DNA from: Endomicrobium sp.
GTDB lineage: Bacteria; Elusimicrobiota; Endomicrobiia; Endomicrobiales; Endomicrobiaceae
NCBI GenBank assembly: GCA_031277075.1
Contig: JAISLV010000054.1
Coordinates: 1-17,955, forward strand
DNA length: 17,955 bases
Reading direction: 5' to 3'
Made by a program: the position numbers and the translations under genes. The notes under the pieces are model-generated. The model worked only from the letters and a program-made list of their open reading frames with translations, was not told where the DNA came from and did no database searches. Positions 14,643 through 17,955 of the stretch are shown piece after piece. Positions within the stretch are counted from its first letter, which is position 1. Each line of letters begins with the position of its first letter.

Positions 14643-15734
14643 TCACCGCTTTTTTGAAATATTTATTAAAACGCCGGACGCCGCCATAGTAATTATCAGA
14701 GAAGTTCCTCCAAGCGATATAAACGGCAGCGGCATTCCCTTCGTAGGCGCAAGCCCCGTCGCCATAGACATATTTATCAGAGCCTGAACGACTATCGTCG
14801 CCGTTATGCCTAAAGCCAAATACTGCGCGAAATCGCCGTCGGCGTTTTTAACTATTTTCATACCTTTATAAAAGATATAAAAAAAGAAAAACAGAACCGC
14901 GCACCCTCCAAGAAAACCGAGTTCTTCGCAAATAACGGGAAAAATAAAATCCGTGTGCGCTTCGGGCAGATAATTTAATTTTATGTCGCTTTTGCCAAGC
15001 CCTTTCCCCAAAAAACCGCCGTTTCCTATGGCGTATAAAGATTGTTTTAAATTATAAAATTCCGCCGCCCCGCTGTCTAAAACGGCTTTTATGTCGAAAA
15101 CCGAAGACAGCCAAACTTTTAATCTTATCAATCGGTAAGGTTTAAAAACTATCGCTAAAGCTACAAGTCCCGCGCCCGCCCCGCCGATTGCGGCAAGAGG
15201 CTTAACGTTTGCGCCGGCATAAAAAAGCATAATAAACCATACTGCGGCTATTAGTATAGGCGTCCCCAAATCAGGCTCTGCGGCTATAAACGCCGCTAAG
15301 GGAAACAGTAAAATTAAAGACTTCGCGACGCCTTTAGCCGAGTCTAACGACTGACGTTTCCTAGCCATAAAATCCGCAGTCATAACTACCATCGCAAATT
15401 TTGCGATTTCAGACGGCTGAAAACTAAAAAAGCCCAAAGAAATCCATCTTTTTGCGCCGTGACTTTTATAGCCTGCGATTAAAACTAAGACGACAAGAAT
15501 TAGAGCCGCAAACCAAATTTTTTTTGCATGCCTTTGATAAAAATTATAATCAACGACAAAAGCCGTCGCAAACATCGCGGCAAAACCCGCCGCGGCGCAT
15601 ATAAATTGTTTAAGCATCGGCGAATAGCTTTTCACCCCGCTTGAAGAAAAAACCATCAAAACGCCGAAAATTACCGCCGCCGATATTAAAAAGAAAAGTT
15701 TTAAATCGTATTTTTGAAAATCAAGTTTTATCAT
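14643..15734 (-). CDS. ftsW: FtsW, SEDS septal peptidoglycan polymerase
   Basis: 363 aa, about ten membrane helices. SEDS glycosyltransferase that polymerises lipid II at the septum with a class B PBP. Motifs: FQPSEIAKF (105-113), EPDLGTP (153-159), the extracytoplasmic loop LPEAHTDFIF (256-265) with the probable catalytic Asp262, CEELGFLG, and the C-terminal GLAPTKGMPLPFISLGGTSL. FtsW is preferred over RodA because of its place between murD and murG. The ATG at 15734 has only a weak ribosome site. It lies 26 nt downstream of murD and 6 nt upstream of murG. Confidence 0.94.
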   Translation of the reverse strand: MIKLDFQKYDLKLFFLISAAVIFGVLMVFSSSGVKSYSPMLKQFICAAAGFAAMFATAFVVDYNFYQRHAKKIWFAALILVVLVLIAGYKSHGAKRWISLGFFSFQPSEIAKFAMVVMTADFMARKRQSLDSAKGVAKSLILLFPLAAFIAAEPDLGTPILIAAVWFIMLFYAGANVKPLAAIGGAGAGLVALAIVFKPYRLIRLKVWLSSVFDIKAVLDSGAAEFYNLKQSLYAIGNGGFLGKGLGKSDIKLNYLPEAHTDFIFPVICEELGFLGGCAVLFFFFYIFYKGMKIVKNADGDFAQYLALGITATIVVQALINMSMATGLAPTKGMPLPFISLGGTSLIITMAASGVLINISKKR

Positions 15735-15760
15735 AATATTTTACGAGCGGAAACAATTTT

Positions 15761-17122
15761 TTAAAGTCTGGAAATATCGGCGTCGTTTTTAGACGCCGAC
15801 GCAAGGACGCATTTTTTAAAAAATTTCCCTCGTTCTTCAAAATTTGCAAATTGGTCAAAAGAGGCGCAGGCGGGAGACAGCAGCGCGGTATCTTCGGCTT
15901 TTGCGATTTTCTTAACTTTGCTTACGGCATTATATATATTTTTGCAATCGTAAAATACGGCGCAGCCTCGCAGTTCTTTTTTTATTTTTTCAGACGCTGA
16001 ACCTATAAGCAAAACCGCCTTAACTCTTTCTTTAATAAGTTTTTTTAAAGGAGCGTAAGGCGCGCCCTTGTCAAGCCCGCCCATTATAAGCAAAATATTT
16101 CCTTTAAACGCTTCAAGCGCGACTCTTGCAGAATCAACGTTTGTAGATTTGGAATCGTTATAATAGGCGACGCCGTCAATCGTTTTAACGTATTCTATTC
16201 TGTGTTCTACGCCTTTATACGAAGAAACGGTTTTTTCTATAATTTGCAAACTAACGCCCGCGCAATATGCGGCGGCTGAAGCGGCTAAAATATTTTCAAT
16301 ATTGTGCGCTCCGACGATATTGATTTTAGGCTTTATTTCCGCTTTTTCGCCGTTTAATTTTATTACGATTTTTCCGCCGTCATAATAAACTCCGCGTTTG
16401 AGAGTTTTTTTGCTGAAAAATATTTTTTTCGCTTTAATTTTTCCCGCGATTTTCGCGTAGACTTTATCGTCGTAATTAATAACCGCAAACGCATTTCGTT
16501 TCTGGTTAATAAAGACGTTTTCTTTGGCTTTTATATAACGCGCCATAGTTTTATGACGTTCTATATGGTCGGGAGTGATATTTAAGGAAACGGAAATGTC
16601 GGGCGTAAAATTTGGAGTGTCTTCAAGCTGATAGCTTGAAAGCTCCATTATTAAGACGGTATTTTTTGTAGTTTTTAAAGCGAAGGACGAAAGAGGATTT
16701 CCGATATTTCCGCAAACTATTGAATCTCTATGAGCGGCTTTAACGATTTTTGCCGTTAAATCCGTAGTTGTAGTTTTCCCGTTTGTGCCGGTGATAGCTA
16801 TAATTTTTTTATACTTAGAATTTTGCAGCGCAAATTGAAGTTCGCTTATCACCTGAATTTTCTTTTTCGCCGCCTTTTTTAAAATAGGTATATCGCAATG
16901 AATTCCCGGACTTTTGATTATTGCGCCGCTTTCCAAAACTTTGTCCGTATGCCCGCCGAACTCCGTTTGAACTTTCTTAGAAAGCAAAGAGAGCGGCAAA
17001 GACGAGGCGGCAGGAGCAGGCTTGCCGTCGCTTGCAAAGACTTCATATCCAAGTTTTACCGCTAAGTTAGCAGCCGCGACGCCGCTTTTCCCCAAACCTA
17101 AAACGCTTATTTTTTTTGACAT
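15761..17122 (-). CDS. murD: MurD, UDP-MurNAc-L-alanine:D-glutamate ligase
   Basis: 453 aa, normal length. Cytoplasmic ATP-dependent ligase adding D-Glu to UDP-MurNAc-L-Ala. N-terminal Rossmann segment VLGLGKSGVAAANLA (7-21), P-loop GTNGKTTT (112-119), LNITPDHIERH (180-190), GAHNIENILAA (271-281), EHRIE (306-310) and NDSKSTN (322-328) are all present and in order. The start has AAAAGGT about 6 nt upstream. It is separated from mraY by a 244-nt palindromic spacer, unusual inside this normally tight cluster. Confidence 0.96.
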   Translation of the reverse strand: MSKKISVLGLGKSGVAAANLAVKLGYEVFASDGKPAPAASSLPLSLLSKKVQTEFGGHTDKVLESGAIIKSPGIHCDIPILKKAAKKKIQVISELQFALQNSKYKKIIAITGTNGKTTTTDLTAKIVKAAHRDSIVCGNIGNPLSSFALKTTKNTVLIMELSSYQLEDTPNFTPDISVSLNITPDHIERHKTMARYIKAKENVFINQKRNAFAVINYDDKVYAKIAGKIKAKKIFFSKKTLKRGVYYDGGKIVIKLNGEKAEIKPKINIVGAHNIENILAASAAAYCAGVSLQIIEKTVSSYKGVEHRIEYVKTIDGVAYYNDSKSTNVDSARVALEAFKGNILLIMGGLDKGAPYAPLKKLIKERVKAVLLIGSASEKIKKELRGCAVFYDCKNIYNAVSKVKKIAKAEDTALLSPACASFDQFANFEERGKFFKKCVLASASKNDADISRL

Positions 17123-17133
17123 TTTTACCTTTT

Positions 17134-17356
17134 GAAAAAAAATGATGAAGAAGCAGCTAGGCGGCTAAGCAACAGCTGCGACAATGACAAACGGCTACGG
17201 ACACAATAGACAGATAAAGACAAAGGCGAAAGCGGACGGAGTAATTGAGAAAAGCGGTCAATTCCTCCGTTCCCTTTGACCGCAAAGTCTGCTGACGGGG
17301 TATTTCCGCCGTTGCCGTTGCTTAGCTGCCTAGCCGCTGCTGCTTTCTTTGCCGCC
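17134..17356. repeat. Inverted pair of octamer-repeat copies in the mraY-murD spacer
   Basis: Left copy (around 17151-17173, aagcagctaggcggctaagc) and right copy (17317-17343, gttgcttagctgcctagccg) are inverted and match at 20 of 22 positions; both mismatches would be G-U in RNA. They enclose about 145 bp holding two overlapping hairpins: 17236-17248 with 17258-17270 (12 of 13 bp), and 17254-17261 with 17276-17283 (gcggtcaa/ttgaccgc, perfect 8 bp). No gene is credible here. Confidence 0.6.
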
Positions 17357-17366
17357 GTTAGCGTCA

Positions 17367-17955
17367 CTATCTCAACTTCAGCGAGGCGAAAGAGACTATT
17401 GCAAGAATAATTCCCGCTATCCAAAATCTTATCGTCACTTTTGTTTCGGACTGCCCTAACATTTCAAAGTGATGGTGAAGAGGAGCCATTTTGAAAATTC
17501 TCTTTTTTGTTTTTTTATAAAAAAATACCTGTATTAAAACAGACAGCGCTTCAGCCACAAAAACGCCGCCCAAAAGAACTAAAATCAATTCCTGTTTTAT
17601 AAAAACCGACGTCATTCCCAAAACCCCGCCCAAAAACAAACTGCCGGCGTCGCCCATAAAAAGTTCGGCAGGATGGGCGTTATACCATAAAAAACCGAGT
17701 CCCGCTCCGACTACGGCAAAAAGGAAAACGGTAATTTCTCCCGAGCCTGAAACGGGAATTATTTTCAAATAGCCCGCTATTTGAATATGTCCTGCAAAAT
17801 AAGAAAAAAGCGCAAGCGTAAACGCGGCTATAACGATATTTCCTATGGCAAGTCCGTCTAAACCGTCGGTCAAATTCACGGCGTTAGAGCTTCCTACGAC
17901 GACCATCACGACAAAAACAATATATAAAAAAGAAAAATTTATAAAGAAATTTTTA
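17367..17955 (-). CDS. mraY: MraY, phospho-MurNAc-pentapeptide translocase (5' part outside window)
   Basis: The frame is open to the window edge, giving the C-terminal 195 residues. The GTG at 17909 is internal (Val), because family sequence continues upstream of it (INFSFLYIVFVV). MraY attaches phospho-MurNAc-pentapeptide to undecaprenyl phosphate, forming lipid I in the inner membrane. Motifs: SSNAVNLTDGLDGLAIG with the catalytic Asp region, HPAELFMGDAGSLFLGG, and APLHHHFEMLG with the HHH motif, then two membrane helices ending SLKLR, like the usual MraY C-terminus. The gene ends in TAG immediately followed by TGA, so TAG functions as a stop in this genome. Confidence 0.96.
   Translation of the reverse strand, partial: KNFFINFSFLYIVFVVMVVVGSSNAVNLTDGLDGLAIGNIVIAAFTLALFSYFAGHIQIAGYLKIIPVSGSGEITVFLFAVVGAGLGFLWYNAHPAELFMGDAGSLFLGGVLGMTSVFIKQELILVLLGGVFVAEALSVLIQVFFYKKTKKRIFKMAPLHHHFEMLGQSETKVTIRFWIAGIILAIVSFASLKLR

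Noticed and set aside
17125..17424. Minus-strand 99-residue frame in the mraY-murD spacer
   Set aside because: Overlaps the mraY C-terminus in another frame; composition reflects the octamer repeats (Ser/Arg/Leu-rich).

Overview
Chromosomal segment with every supported gene on the minus strand, so transcription runs from high to low coordinates. GC is moderate to low (about 40% by eye). The PorV/PorQ-like outer-membrane protein, TMTC-like membrane proteins with TPR tails, flavin-dependent thymidylate synthase, compact spacers and tRNAs without encoded CCA would fit an Elusimicrobiota (Endomicrobia-like) genome. That assignment is an inference from gene content and has not been tested by search.

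Layout in transcription order. (1) 17955-13533: peptidoglycan and division genes mraY (5' part outside the window), murD, ftsW and murG, closed by a terminator-like hairpin. (2) 13461-9831: surE, uvrB (full length but interrupted by one in-frame TAG) and a CpXC zinc-domain protein, closed by a terminator. (3) 9757-9461: a clear sigma70-type promoter driving tRNA-Lys(UUU) and tRNA-Glu(UUC). (4) 9460-9277: a highly structured spacer leading into purA. (5) 9276-2932: purA, thyX and two tandem TMTC-like glycosyltransferase-C/TPR proteins, joined by overlaps. (6) 2896-2713: a 184-bp element with 18-bp terminal inverted repeats. (7) 2698-1: a CPA2 cation/proton antiporter, a small Lys-rich exported protein of unknown function, a YhcH/YjgK/YiaL-family gene broken by three frameshifts, and the 5' part of a PorV/PorQ-like gene.

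Functionally, mraY-murD-ftsW-murG make lipid II from UDP-MurNAc precursors and polymerise it at the septum. murC/murB/ddl do not follow murG here. surE, purA and thyX are nucleotide metabolism, uvrB is DNA repair, and the TMTC-like pair is probably surface or periplasmic glycosylation.

I found no convincing defence system, prophage, CRISPR array or biosynthetic cluster. The most unusual content is non-coding or decaying: a family of degenerate octamer repeats (consensus near GCAGCTAA) in at least five intergenic copies, an inverted pair of these copies enclosing two mutually exclusive hairpins between mraY and murD, the MITE-like element, the folded tRNA-Glu/purA spacer, the amber codon in uvrB and the thrice-frameshifted yhcH.
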